A stretch of DNA of 64,000 bases, from assembly GCF_029309835.1 (NCBI RefSeq), contig NZ_JARJHL010000011.1, positions 310,001 to 374,000 on the forward strand, read 5' to 3'. The stretch is from Paracoccus sp. DMF-8 (lineage in GTDB: Bacteria; Pseudomonadota; Alphaproteobacteria; Rhodobacterales; Rhodobacteraceae). The notes under the pieces are model-generated. The model was given only the letters and a program-made list of their open reading frames with translations. It did not search any database and had not been told where the DNA came from. A program made the position numbers and the translations under genes. Of this stretch, positions 42,819 to 51,395 are shown in pieces. Numbering within the stretch: the stretch's first letter is position 1; every line of letters starts with the position of its first letter.

Positions 42819-43670
42819 TCACGGGTCGATCCGCGCCGACAGCGACAGCAGATCGGCCCATGCCTCGCGCTTGGCCGCAGGAGTGCGCAGCAGATAGGAC
42901 GGGTGCGTCATCGGCAGGGCGGGGCGGCCGAAGGCGGTGGTCCAGTTGCCGCGCAGGCGCAGGATGCCCTGTCGGATCACCTGCGGATCCAGCGCCGCCT
43001 GACAGGGGGTGTTGCCCATCAGCACGATGACCTCGGGGTCGACCAGATCGACGTGACGGGCCAGAAAGGGCAGCATCACGGCGACCTCGCCGGGTTCGGG
43101 GCGGCGGTTGCCGGGGGGGCGCCATGTCAGGACATTGGCGATATACAGCGCGCGTTCGGCATCGACGGCATCGCGGGCCAAATGGATCGCCGCGAACATC
43201 CGGTCCAGAAGCTGCCCGGCGCGCCCGACAAAGGGCAGGCCGCGCAGGTCCTCTTCCTCGCCCGGGGCTTCGCCGATGACCATGACGCGGGCCTTGGGGT
43301 TGCCATCGGCGAAACAGAAATTCCGGGCGCCCTTGCGCAATTCGATGCCGTCGAAACCGCGCTGCGCCTCGGCCAGTTCTTCCAGCGTGGTGGCGGCGGC
43401 GGCAAGGCGGGTCGCGATGGTGACCTGTTCGGCCAGCGCATCCGCCGCGGCTGCGGCAGGCGTCGGCGGGCGGGGGGCGGATTGCGGCGCGGCGGTGGCG
43501 ATGGGCGCACGGGCGGCGCTGCGTTCGGCCTCGGCCGCCCGGGCCTCGTCATAGCGGTCGATGGGTTCGTCAAGGCATGGCTCATCCGCGCCCAGCTCTG
43601 CCTGCCATTGCAGCAAAGCCAGCGCGGTTTCCGCGTCCAGCGCAGATCCCCGGTAACTCAGATCGCTCAT
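42819..43670 (-). CDS. Family 4-like uracil-DNA glycosylase
   Basis: 283 residues. A Ala/Pro-rich N-terminal third (about 40-90) precedes a UDG core: FADGNPKARVMVIGEAPGEEEDLRGLPFVGRAGQLLDRMF, with the catalytic GEAPG-x-x-ED, then YIANVLTWRPPGNRRPEPGEVA and the MTHPSYLLRTPAAK helix with the second active-site His. It excises uracil from DNA. Positions that bear the 4Fe-4S cysteines in classical family 4 (K-C-R-P-P and a-a-C) are Trp and Met here, and the N-terminal C-x-x-C is absent. Confidence 0.85.
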   Translation of the reverse strand: MSDLSYRGSALDAETALALLQWQAELGADEPCLDEPIDRYDEARAAEAERSAARAPIATAAPQSAPRPPTPAAAAADALAEQVTIATRLAAAATTLEELAEAQRGFDGIELRKGARNFCFADGNPKARVMVIGEAPGEEEDLRGLPFVGRAGQLLDRMFAAIHLARDAVDAERALYIANVLTWRPPGNRRPEPGEVAVMLPFLARHVDLVDPEVIVLMGNTPCQAALDPQVIRQGILRLRGNWTTAFGRPALPMTHPSYLLRTPAAKREAWADLLSLSARIDP

Positions 43671-43714
43671 GCGCGAAAGCTAGGGCCAAGCGGCGCGCGC
43701 GGCAAGCGGCGGCG

Positions 43715-44131
43715 CTATTGCGGCTGGTTGACCGGGGTCGTGCCGCCGCCCATGCCGATCAGCCGCTGGATCAGCGGCTGCGCGGTCGGGCCGACGCGGT
43801 CGCAGGCGGCCGGGTCGTCCAGCAGCTTGAAGGCGGGGCCGTAATAGCTGCGGTCATAGGCCGTCGGGTCCATGCCCAGCCTTGCGGCCAGCCGGTCGCC
43901 GGTGCCGGTGATCAGCGCCCATTCCCCGTTCGAGATTTCATAACCCGGACAGTTCGAGGTGATGACATTGACATTGGCCAGTTCGGCGATCAGGGCCTTG
44001 GCCTCGGCATCCGACAATCGGGACACATCGGGCAGGCTGACCGTGATGCCGCCATCGGCCCAAACCGGCGCTGCCCAAACTGGCGCTGCGATGAAAATCC
44101 CGGCCAGGGCGGCTTTCCAGAATCGCATCAT
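43715..44131 (-). CDS. Small secreted protein of unknown function
   Basis: About 138 residues from MMRFWKAALAGIFIAAPVWA, a signal peptide with cleavage near AAPVWADGG. A short tandem (AAPVW, AAPVWAD) sits at the cleavage region. The mature domain has two Cys (SNCPGYE and AACDRVG), and ends TPVNQPQ. I recognise no family. Position between a glycosylase gene and a small membrane protein gives no hint. Confidence 0.7.
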   Translation of the reverse strand: MMRFWKAALAGIFIAAPVWAAPVWADGGITVSLPDVSRLSDAEAKALIAELANVNVITSNCPGYEISNGEWALITGTGDRLAARLGMDPTAYDRSYYGPAFKLLDDPAACDRVGPTAQPLIQRLIGMGGGTTPVNQPQ

Positions 44132-44408
44132 ATCCCCTTCAGTCGTCGCATTCTGCGGCCATCCCGCCCGATCCCGGCCCAAGTCGCAACCCAATTCGAC
44201 GTGAGCCAGGTGTCAGCCCGGGGCGGTGCAGGGCCGTCGGATGGCCGCCCTGCGCCGTCCCGCCATCGGTCACACAGGCTGACGCAACGGCAGATTTTCC
44301 TTTTGCCTGAAATGCCTGACGGCCGGGGCGGTCGGCTATTGATCCCGTCCGGCAGGGCTGCCACGCTTTGCGCGGCCATATCCGGCCGTTCACATGAAGG
44401 AGATATTC

Positions 44409-44666
44409 ATGCGTGAAATCTTTATCGGCACGATGGAAAAATGCGTCAATGCGCTGGTCGTTCTGGCCGCCATCGGGATCGTCATCGCCGCGCTGGTCGT
44501 GATGTTCAGCGGGGCCTCGGGCGGTGGCTTCCTGCAGGGGCTTGGCGTCCTGGTGTTCGGCGCCCTGTATCTGCTGCTGATCTTTGGCGGGATCTATCTG
44601 GCGCTTGGCATCTATGACAACACCCGCCGCACCGCCATCGCGACCGAAGAACTGGCCCGCCGCTGA
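44409..44666 (+). CDS. Small two-helix membrane protein, unknown function
   Basis: 85 residues: MREIFIGTMEKCVNALVVLAAIGIVIAALVVMFSG is the first helix, then a GASGGGFLQG turn and a second helix VLVFGALYLLLIFGGIYLALGIYD, followed by a polar tail. GAAGGAG lies seven bases before the ATG at 44409; an in-frame ATG at 44394 is less well placed. Unknown function, probably an inner-membrane or holin-like small protein. Codon use is native. Confidence 0.75.
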   Translation: MREIFIGTMEKCVNALVVLAAIGIVIAALVVMFSGASGGGFLQGLGVLVFGALYLLLIFGGIYLALGIYDNTRRTAIATEELARR

Positions 44667-44834
44667 TCGCGGCCTTGCCGGACCAGCCAGCACCCCGCCA
44701 GCCGTCCCGGTCCGGCCCATTCCGCCATGCGCGATCCGGGCCGTCCTGTCCGGGCCGTCTTGACGATTCCGGGCCCCGGCTATAGGCGAAATGCCAGCAT
44801 TCCCCTACGCAATCCCTGCAAAAGGACGATCCCG

Positions 44835-45956
44835 ATGACCACCTATTCCTTGCTCATCCTGCCCGGCGACGGCATCGGTCCCGAAGTCATGGCCGAAGTG
44901 CGCAAGGTCATTTCGTGGTTCGAAACCAGCCGCGGCCTGAAATTCGACGTCAGCGAGGATCTGGTCGGCGGCGCCGCCTATGACGTCCACGGCAAGCCCC
45001 TGTCCGATGCGACGATGGCAAAGGCGCAATCGGTCGATGCGGTCCTGCTGGGCGCGGTCGGCGGGCCGAAATACGACAATCTGGATTTCAGCGTGAAACC
45101 CGAACGCGGCCTCTTGCGCCTGCGCAAGGAAATGGACCTGTTCGCGAACCTGCGCCCCGCGCAATGCTTTGACGCGCTGGCCGATTTTTCGTCGCTGAAA
45201 CCCGAAGTCGTGGCCGGTCTGGATATCCTGATCGTGCGCGAACTGACCAGCGGCATCTATTTCGGCCAGCCGCGCGGCATTCAGGACGACAACGATCCCG
45301 CGAACGAAGGCGGTCGCGTCGGCATCAACACGCAGCGCTACACCTCGGGCGAAATCCGCCGGGTCGCGCGTTCGGCGTTCGAACTGGCCCGCAAGCGCGG
45401 CAACCGTGTCTGTTCGATGGAAAAGGCCAATGTCATGGAATCCGGCATTCTGTGGCGCGAAGAGGTCGAATGGGTCCACAAGAACGAATTCTCCGATGTC
45501 GAGCTGTCGCATATGTATGCCGACAACGGTGCGATGCAGCTGGTCCGCAACCCGCGCCAGTTCGACGTGATCGTGACCGATAACCTGTTTGGCGATATCC
45601 TGTCGGATGCGGCGGCGATGCTGACCGGCTCGCTTGGCATGCTGCCCTCGGCCAGCCTTGGCGCGCCGATGGAAAACGGCCGCCCCAAGGCGATGTATGA
45701 GCCGGTCCACGGCTCCGCCCCCGATATCGCGGGGCAGGGCAAGGCCAACCCGATCGCCTGCATCCTGTCGTTCGCCATGGCGCTGCGCTATTCCTATGAC
45801 GAAGGCGCCAATGCCGACCTGCTTGAAAAGGCGGTGGAAAAGGTGCTGGCCGATGGCGTGCGCACCGGCGATCTGCTGGGGCCGCAAGGGGGCACTGCCG
45901 TTTCGACCGCTGAAATGGGCGACAAGATCGTTCAGGCGCTTGGCGCGCTGGCCTGA
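44835..45956 (+). CDS. leuB: 3-isopropylmalate dehydrogenase
   Basis: 373 residues. Oxidative decarboxylation of 3-isopropylmalate in leucine synthesis. [15 protein letters not shown] near the start, [38 protein letters not shown] and the metal/substrate-binding [27 protein letters not shown] are all present. The last is the isopropylmalate/isocitrate dehydrogenase signature. Start at ATG 44835 preceded by AAAGGA. I see no leader peptide or attenuator in the 160 bases upstream. Confidence 0.96.
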   Translation: MTTYSLLILPGDGIGPEVMAEVRKVISWFETSRGLKFDVSEDLVGGAAYDVHGKPLSDATMAKAQSVDAVLLGAVGGPKYDNLDFSVKPERGLLRLRKEMDLFANLRPAQCFDALADFSSLKPEVVAGLDILIVRELTSGIYFGQPRGIQDDNDPANEGGRVGINTQRYTSGEIRRVARSAFELARKRGNRVCSMEKANVMESGILWREEVEWVHKNEFSDVELSHMYADNGAMQLVRNPRQFDVIVTDNLFGDILSDAAAMLTGSLGMLPSASLGAPMENGRPKAMYEPVHGSAPDIAGQGKANPIACILSFAMALRYSYDEGANADLLEKAVEKVLADGVRTGDLLGPQGGTAVSTAEMGDKIVQALGALA

Positions 45957-46309
45957 ACCCGTGGCCTGATCCGGCAACCCGCGCGTCTGCGCCGGTTGCC
46001 GGTCCTGCATGCGATCCATGATGACCGCCGGGCGAAAGCTCATCCGCCCGTTCCCCTGATGGCTGACGCCGCCCCGGCTGGCCGGGTCCCGGCACGCTTG
46101 TCGGATCCCTGCCGGTCATCGGTTCGGGCCGGGCATCCTGCCGCGTGAAAGGCAGGATCGCGCGCCCATGACGCAGGAATGGGCAAAGAACCGTCATCGC
46201 GTCGCCGGCCGCCTTGCTCATCGGGCTTGCGCACAGGTAAGATGGCGACCGGGCAGACCGCCTTTCGATTGCAGGGCCATCCGGCCGAAAAGACATTGGG
46301 TGGACCGAA
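45957..46309. other. Intergenic region with a hairpin after leuB
   Basis: CCGGCAACC (45971-45979) and GGTTGCCGG (45994-46002) form a 9-bp perfect stem with a 14-base loop, without a T run, just after leuB. The remaining 300 bases contain no gene or site I can support; frames here are chance openings. Confidence 0.5.
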
Positions 46310-47268
46310 ATGAACATACCCGCCTTGGGGGCATTTCAGCGCGCATTGAAGTCCCGTGGCACCTCGCGCTTTCCGAACAAGGCCGATTCCCGGGATCAGG
46401 ACGGGTTGCTGTTTCCTTCGGTCACGCCGTCCTTTCATCTGGTGCCGGGGCAGCGGATCTTTACCATCGGTTCCTGTTTCGCCCGCAATGTCGAAGATTT
46501 CCTGACCGATTTCGATGTCCCGACCCGGCGCTTTTCCGTGCAGAAAAGCGAATGGGCCAGCCGTCCCAACGGGCTGCTGAACGAATATAACGCGGGCACG
46601 ATTGCGCAGCGCATGATCTGGGCCGTCGAAGGCCGGCCCACCGCAGACATGCCCGGCACCCTGATCGGACCCGAAGACGACACGCTGGACCTGCTGCTGC
46701 CGACCGCGCCCGGCGTACGCGCGCGCGTGCGCTGGCACGGCGCAAGGAAATCGACGCGGTTTATGCCGAACTGCCGGGCAGCCGGGTGGTGACGATCACC
46801 CTTGGCCTGACCGAATGCTGGTATGACAACGAAACCCGGACATTCCTGAACCGGATGCCGCCCGCTGCGGTGTTGCGCGGCAGCGGGGGCGGGCGCTATC
46901 GTTTCCGCAACCTGGAATTTGGCGAATGCGTCAGGCAGCTGGAATCCGCGATGCAGGCGGTGCTGTCGGACGATGACCGCCATATCATCCTGACCGTGTC
47001 GCCCGTGCCGCTGCAAACCACCTTTACCGGGCAGGATTGCGTGACCGCCAACATGCGTTCCAAGGCGGTGCTGCGGGCGGTGGCCGACCGGCTTTGCACG
47101 GTTTTCGCGGGTCGTGTCGATTATTTCCCCAGCTATGAAATCGCCATGTCGGGCGGCTTGCAGGCCTTTTGCGATGACAATGTCCATGCCCGCGTGCCGG
47201 TGGTGAAGCGCATCGTTGACCATCTGTTCGCGACCTATCTGCCGGTGGCGGAAAGCGTTGCCGAATAG
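46310..47268 (+). CDS. GSCFA-family protein, one frameshift
   Basis: About 319 residues. The family-defining GSCFARN (54-60) sits in RIFTIGSCFARNVEDFL, and the catalytic-looking Ser of an SGNH/GDSL-like fold is inferred. VTITLGLTECWYD and ILTVSPVPLQTTF with FPSYEI-type block III follow in the next frame. An indel within the repeated-CG stretch around 46710-46735 separates the halves: the downstream frame reads ARRKEIDAVYAELPGSRVV. GSCFA proteins usually accompany polysaccharide or capsule loci; here an IS and a sulfotransferase remnant follow. Confidence 0.8.
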
Positions 47269-47538
47269 TCAGGGCGCGTGGCCCCGTGCGGCGTGATCGT
47301 TGCCGCAAACCGGCGAAGAACGGGGATCGGGCGTGACAGGGCTGTTGCAATTCCGGCTTTCGCGTTAGAGGTGGCCACGCTTGCCCGGAGCAAACCCTTC
47401 TATCAGCCAAAAGGCACGAGATTTGCCCTAGGGTCAGGACTCGTTCTGGTCACAGCCAGAACAAGACCGTTGCGGCGAGCATGATGGCTGAGAAGAAGGT
47501 TTCCGGGCACCGGTCGTATCGGGTGGCGACATATGAGG

Positions 47539-47574
47539 AGGATCAGAAAACAGTCCAGTGGACTGTTTTCCCGA
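47539..47574 (+). repeat. Palindromic element family B, copy 1
   Basis: 36 bases: AGGATCAG, stem AAAACAGTCC, loop AGT, stem GGACTGTTTT, then CCCGA. The stem is perfect. It sits between the KDW and VATRYDR codons of the transposase and brings an in-frame TGA. Confidence 0.8.
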
Positions 47575-47876
47575 CGATTGGCCAATCCTTCAACCGCCCA
47601 AACATGATCTCGATGCGGTTGCGCCGTTTGTCATATTTGACGGCCTTCTTACGGGCCTTCCGGCCGGGGATGCAGGCCTTTATCCCCTTGTCTTTCAACG
47701 CTTCTCTGAACCAGTCGGCGTCATAGCCTCTATCGGCCAGCAGCCATCCCGCCTTCGGTAGGCTCCCCAGAAGCGCCGCCGCGCCGGTGTAATCGCTGAC
47801 CTGACCCGCCGACATGAAGAACCCGATCGGCCGCCCCTTGGCGTCGGAAACAGCGTGCAGTCTGGTGTTCCGTTCT

Positions 47877-47912
47877 TCGGGGAAGCTGTCCCCCGGACAG
47901 TTTCCTGATCCT
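47877..47912 (-). repeat. Palindromic element family B, copy 2
   Basis: On the minus strand: AGGATCAG, stem GAAACTGTCC, loop GGG, stem GGACAGCTTC, then CCCGA. The flanks and length are identical to copy 1 and the stem differs by paired changes (ACAG/CTGT versus CTG/CAG). It is inverted relative to copy 1 and reads through in frame, adding about 14 codons after RTKG. Confidence 0.8.
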
Positions 47913-48001
47913 TCGAACCCTTTGGTTCGCCCGATCTGGCGCGCACGCCCCCCTTTTTGACCCGCAGGCTCGACGCCGTGCGGTGCGCCTTGAGGTACTT
48001 G

Positions 48002-48039
48002 CGCAGGCTCTCTCGAACGCATGGCGTTCGCCTGCTCAC
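48002..48039 (-). repeat. Palindromic element family A, copy 2
   Basis: On the minus strand: GTGAG, then a 31-base core CAGGC-GAACGC-CAT-GCGTTC-GAGAGA-GCCTG (written with breaks), then CG. It has an outer 5-bp and an inner 6-bp stem, both perfect. It reads through in frame between MID and KYLKAHR. Confidence 0.8.
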
Positions 48040-48111
48040 ATCGATCATGATGGACTTGTGTGGCGCGCTCGGCGGCCAGGCCCACCATGATCCTGGCGAA
48101 GACCCCGCGTT

Positions 48112-48149
48112 CGTGGCCTCTCTCGGACCAGTGGCGTTCAGCCACTCAC
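48112..48149 (-). repeat. Palindromic element family A, copy 1
   Basis: On the minus strand: GTGAG, a 31-base core with outer stem TGGCT/GGCCA, shared GAACGCCA and CGAGAGAG, then CG. It has the same length and framework as copy 2 but the inner stem is partly lost. Its second codon in frame is TGA, which ends the first transposase segment. Confidence 0.75.
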
Positions 48150-48423
48150 CTCCAACGCTTCCACCTGTTGCAGAGGGTCTTGGCCAGGCCATATTCCTGC
48201 GGCGCATCACGCCAGCGCAAGCCATTGCGATTGATGAATATTATGCCGCTCAGGACGCGGCGGTCATCGACGCGGGCCTTGCCATGGCTCTTCGGAAAGA
48301 AAGGCTTGATGCCTTCCATCTGGGCGTCCGAAAGCCAGTAAAGGTTGCTCATTGTGCAGTCTCCTTGCAGAGCCTGAATCATGCCAAAGGTCTGAAATCA
48401 ATGGGGCCTGAGCCTATGGCACG

Positions 48424-49128
48424 GTGCGGATTCTCAGCGACCATGTGCGGATGCGCAAGGCCAAGCAATTCGTCGAAAAGGAAACCGAATCCAACTGCCC
48501 GATCTATCGCTATCGGTATCTGCTGCAATGGGCGGCGAACTATCTGCGCCCGGTCAATACGCCGGGCTGGTATCAGGACATGTTCACCGGCATCCGTGAA
48601 GATCAGTGGGCGGCCGATTTTTCGAACCTGACCTGCACGATCCACGCCGAAGGCTCGCAGCAGGTCGCCAGTCTGACCGATGAGCTGCGCGTCACCTATT
48701 GTTTCCGCGATCCGATCGCGCGCGCCTTCAGCCATGCGAAATTCCACCAGCGTTTCGCCGGGCGCAGCAGCGATCTGGGCGCGCTTGGCACCGATGAGTT
48801 GCGCGCGCTGCTGCTGTCGCCGAATATCCTGCCGCAATCGCAGACCGAAACCCATGTCGAAACGCTGGTTTCCGCCCTGGGCGAGGAACGCGTCCGCCTG
48901 ATCCAGTGCGAAGACATGTGGACCGACCCGGAAATGACCACCGAAAACATCTGCACCTTTCTGGGCATTCCGCCGCTGGAAGGCGATATCCCGCTGGAGC
49001 CGGTGAACGTCGGTCCCGAGGCGTCGATGACACCGGAACTGGAAGCCGTGTTCCGCGATGTCTTTGGCCCCTTTGCCGAAGCGAACGCCCGCATCCGCGA
49101 AAAATACGCGCATCTGATGATTTCCTGA
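48424..49128 (+). pseudogene. Sulfotransferase missing its N-terminus
   Basis: About 235 codons remain: PIYRYRYLLQWAANYLRP, WAADFSNLTCT, and RVTYCFRDPIARAFSHAKFHQRF, which is the 3'-phosphate-binding R...S motif of PAPS-dependent sulfotransferases, then VRLIQCEDMWTDPE and the FLGIPPLEGD strand to an ordinary end. The N-terminal P-loop for the 5'-phosphosulfate (usually K-x-G-T-T) is absent. An IS5-family element ends eight bases before the first usable codon, so insertion most likely removed the start. About 60-90 residues seem lost, and no P-loop is visible left of the IS. Confidence 0.75.
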
Positions 49129-49151
49129 CCACAGGACAGGCAGCAAAGAGC

Positions 49152-49172
49152 GCCGCGCCCGGCGGCCCTTTT
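49152..49172. terminator. Hairpin between sulfotransferase remnant and efeM
   Basis: GCCGC (49152-49156) pairs with GCGGC (49162-49166) across GCCCG, followed by CCTTTT. It could serve both convergent units. Confidence 0.5.
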
Positions 49173-49192
49173 GCATTGTTCGGGGATGGGGT

Positions 49193-50020
49193 TCAGCCCA
49201 GACCCAGCTTGCCGCGCAGCGTCGCCAGATCTTCGGCCAGGGTGTTGACCTTGACGGACAGGACGTTGCGATCCTCGTCGGTCAGTTCTTCATAGGACAC
49301 GAAGCCGCCGTCCGCGCTGCGGTATTTTTCCAGCACGACATCGACATCCTTGAAATTCGCATCGACCTTGGACACGAATTCGGCCTCGCTCTCGGCGATC
49401 AGCGGGCGCAGCAGGTCATAGATCTTTTGCGAACCGTCAAAGTTCGCGCGGAAGTCCCACAGGTCGGTGTGGCTGTAGCGGTCTTCCTCGCCCGAGATCT
49501 TGGTCGCCGCGACTTCCTCCATCAACACGGCGGCACCGCCCACGACGACCTCGGGCGGAAAGGTCAGTTCGTTGATGCGGTTGTTCAGATCCTCGATATC
49601 CTTTTGCAGCCGATCGGCATATTCGGTCAGCCCCTCGGTCGAGTTCTGTTCCCACAGACCGTATTCGATGCGGTGAAAGCCGGTGAATTTCGGATCCTGT
49701 TCGGCCTGTTCGTAATCATCGGCGCGGGCGTCGATGGACACGTCGAGATCCGAGAAAAGCTCGGCAATCGGTTCGATCTTTTCATAGCTGGTGCGGGTCG
49801 GGGCAAACAGCGACTTGGCCTTTTCCACGTCGCCCGCCTTGACGGCATCGGTGAATGCCCTGGAATCCTCGACCAGTTTCGCGGTGTTTTCAGCGACATA
49901 GATTTTATAGTCGGACAGCGGCCCGACCAGATCCAGCGAGGCATCCTGCGCATGTGCAGCCAGCGACCAGCCGCCAAGGGCCAGCGCCAGTGCTGTGGTT
50001 TTCAGGAAGTTAGCGACCAT
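49193..50020 (-). CDS. EfeM/EfeO-like periplasmic imelysin-domain protein
   Basis: 275 residues with signal peptide (MVANFLKTTALALALGGWSLAAHAQ). The M75-like domain carries the HRIEYGLW motif (His116-Glu119) in FTGFHRIEYGLWEQNSTEG, which binds metal in EfeO/EfeM proteins. No cupredoxin domain precedes it, so it is the short EfeM type. GGAG lies seven bases before the ATG at 50020. It is the last gene of the efe group (48 bases after efeB). Its sequence is only distantly like the C-terminal domain of the EfeO at 51396, so the two are old paralogues rather than a fresh duplication. Confidence 0.9.
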   Translation of the reverse strand: MVANFLKTTALALALGGWSLAAHAQDASLDLVGPLSDYKIYVAENTAKLVEDSRAFTDAVKAGDVEKAKSLFAPTRTSYEKIEPIAELFSDLDVSIDARADDYEQAEQDPKFTGFHRIEYGLWEQNSTEGLTEYADRLQKDIEDLNNRINELTFPPEVVVGGAAVLMEEVAATKISGEEDRYSHTDLWDFRANFDGSQKIYDLLRPLIAESEAEFVSKVDANFKDVDVVLEKYRSADGGFVSYEELTDEDRNVLSVKVNTLAEDLATLRGKLGLG

Positions 50021-50068
50021 TTTCACGCTCCGTATGTTGTGCTTGGTCTTGTCTTTCGGCTTGGCGGG

Positions 50069-51394
50069 TCAGGCCCGTCTGGCTGCGTCGATCAGGCGCG
50101 ATCCCAGATATTCCCCGGCATCGCGCACGCCCGGAACGGCAAAGAAATAGCCGCCCCCGATGGGTTTGATATATTCCTCCAGCGGTTCGCCGTTCAGCAG
50201 GTTCTGGACATGGATGAAGCCCTTTTCCAGATCCGCCTGATAGCAGATGAACAAAAGCCCCTGATCCAGCTGGCCGTTCTTCATCACGCCGCGCGAATAG
50301 TTGAAGGGGCGGCGCAGCATCAGATGCGCGTCGCTTTCTGCCGTGCGCGGGTTCGCCAGACGGATATGGCTGTCGGCGAAGGTCACGGCCGCATCGGGGT
50401 CGGCGGCGTAATCGGGCACGTCATGTTCCGTCGCATCCGCAGGCCCGTCCATCGGCGCACCGCTGTCCTTGCGGCGGCCAAAGATGTCTTCCTGTTCCTT
50501 CAGCGGCGTGCGGTCCCATCGTTCGACCATGTTGCGGATGATGCGCACGGCCTGATAGCTGCCGCCATGCGCCCATTCGGGTTCATCCGGGGCGCTGACC
50601 CAGACCACCCGGTCCATCAGTTCGGCATCGCTGCTGTCGGGATTGGCCGAACCGTCGCGAAAGCCCAGGAAATTGCGCGCGCTGGCGGTCTTGCCGGTCG
50701 CGTCGGGCAATTCGGGCGGCACCGATCCCTCGACCATCCAGCGCATGACCAGGAATTCCGACAGGTTTTTGACGATATCGCGCAGGGCATGGATATTGGC
50801 GTCCTGAATATTGGCGCAGAACTGGATCGAGATATCGCCGTGGCACAGCGATGATTCCAGCGCGTCATTCGGGAATTGCACCATGCGTTGCAGGCGGACC
50901 GGTTTCAGCGGGCGCAGTTCGGGCATCCGGTCGAACAGCGAATCGCCCAAAGCCAGCGTGATCGTCTGGTTGTCGGGCGACACCACCGGCCCCAGCAGGC
51001 CGGGATCGGCCGGGGGCAGTTTCGGGTCGCGTCCCGGGACCGGCCCGCCAAGCGTCAGGAATGCCGCGCGTTCGGTCAGCAGTTTCAGCATCCGTTCCAC
51101 ATCGTCCAGCGATGATGCGACCACGTCAAAGGCCGCCATGATCCCGTTGGCCGGGCGCGGCGTGACGATGCCCGCCTGATGGATGCCGTGAAAGGGCACC
51201 TGCTGCGCGGCGGTGACCGCGTCGGCATGGGGGGCCTCCTGCACGGCGCCGGGCTGGTCCGGTGCCAGCGCGCGGGCGAATGCCGTGTGACCTGCCATGA
51301 TCCCGGTCACGCCCGCGCCAAGGGCCTGCAGCACCTGACGGCGCGCGAGGCCTTTGGCCGCAAGGCTGGCGGAAGGGGTGGGCGTCGTCGTCAT
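50069..51394 (-). CDS. efeB: Deferrochelatase/peroxidase EfeB (DyP type)
   Basis: 441 residues, with a twin-arginine signal: LARRQVLQALGAGVTGIMAG (RR at 18-19). The DyP domain has the conserved distal Asp in NFLGFRDGSANP and the proximal-His region near HIRLANPRTAESDAHLMLRRPFNYSRG. EfeB is a heme-binding Tat substrate that, with EfeUO, takes up ferrous iron, and may extract iron from heme. One base separates its ATG from the efeO stop. Tail: YFFAVPGVRDAGEYLGSRL. Confidence 0.95.
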   Translation of the reverse strand: MTTTPTPSASLAAKGLARRQVLQALGAGVTGIMAGHTAFARALAPDQPGAVQEAPHADAVTAAQQVPFHGIHQAGIVTPRPANGIMAAFDVVASSLDDVERMLKLLTERAAFLTLGGPVPGRDPKLPPADPGLLGPVVSPDNQTITLALGDSLFDRMPELRPLKPVRLQRMVQFPNDALESSLCHGDISIQFCANIQDANIHALRDIVKNLSEFLVMRWMVEGSVPPELPDATGKTASARNFLGFRDGSANPDSSDAELMDRVVWVSAPDEPEWAHGGSYQAVRIIRNMVERWDRTPLKEQEDIFGRRKDSGAPMDGPADATEHDVPDYAADPDAAVTFADSHIRLANPRTAESDAHLMLRRPFNYSRGVMKNGQLDQGLLFICYQADLEKGFIHVQNLLNGEPLEEYIKPIGGGYFFAVPGVRDAGEYLGSRLIDAARRA

Positions 51395-51395
51395 C

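Larger units (their letters stand above)
47450..48352 (-). pseudogene. IS5-family transposase interrupted by four palindromic inserts
   Basis: Begins MSNLYWLSDAQMEGIKPFFPKSHGKARVDDRRVLSGIIFINRNGLRWRDAP and ends RYDRCPETFFSAIMLAATVLFWL, typical of the IS427 group. The DDE residues are in SIMID, LLADRGYDADW and RRNRIEIMFGRLKDW. Inserts interrupt KRW-SERGVFAR, MID-YLKAHRTAS, RTKG-NTRLHAV and KDW-VATRYDR. Two inserts bring stop codons. A single extra C near 48075 adds a frameshift. All four inserts change length by a multiple of three as far as I can judge, so the gene's decay comes mainly from their stops plus that indel. Confidence 0.85.
47431..48414 (-). mobile_element. IS5-family (IS427-group-like) insertion sequence
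   Basis: A 984-bp element. Imperfect terminal repeats GGGTCAGGACTCGTT (47431-47445) and GGCTCAGGCCCCATT (complement of 48400-48414) match at 11 of 15 positions; TA flanks both ends (47429-47430 and 48415-48416). One transposase gene on the minus strand fills it. Four palindromic inserts (47539, 47877, 48002, 48112) account for roughly 160 bases more than expected of the group. It lies at the 5' side of a truncated sulfotransferase. Confidence 0.8.

Noticed and set aside
45971..46002. Rho-independent terminator after leuB
   Set aside because: A good stem but a long loop and no T run; kept only as a hairpin.
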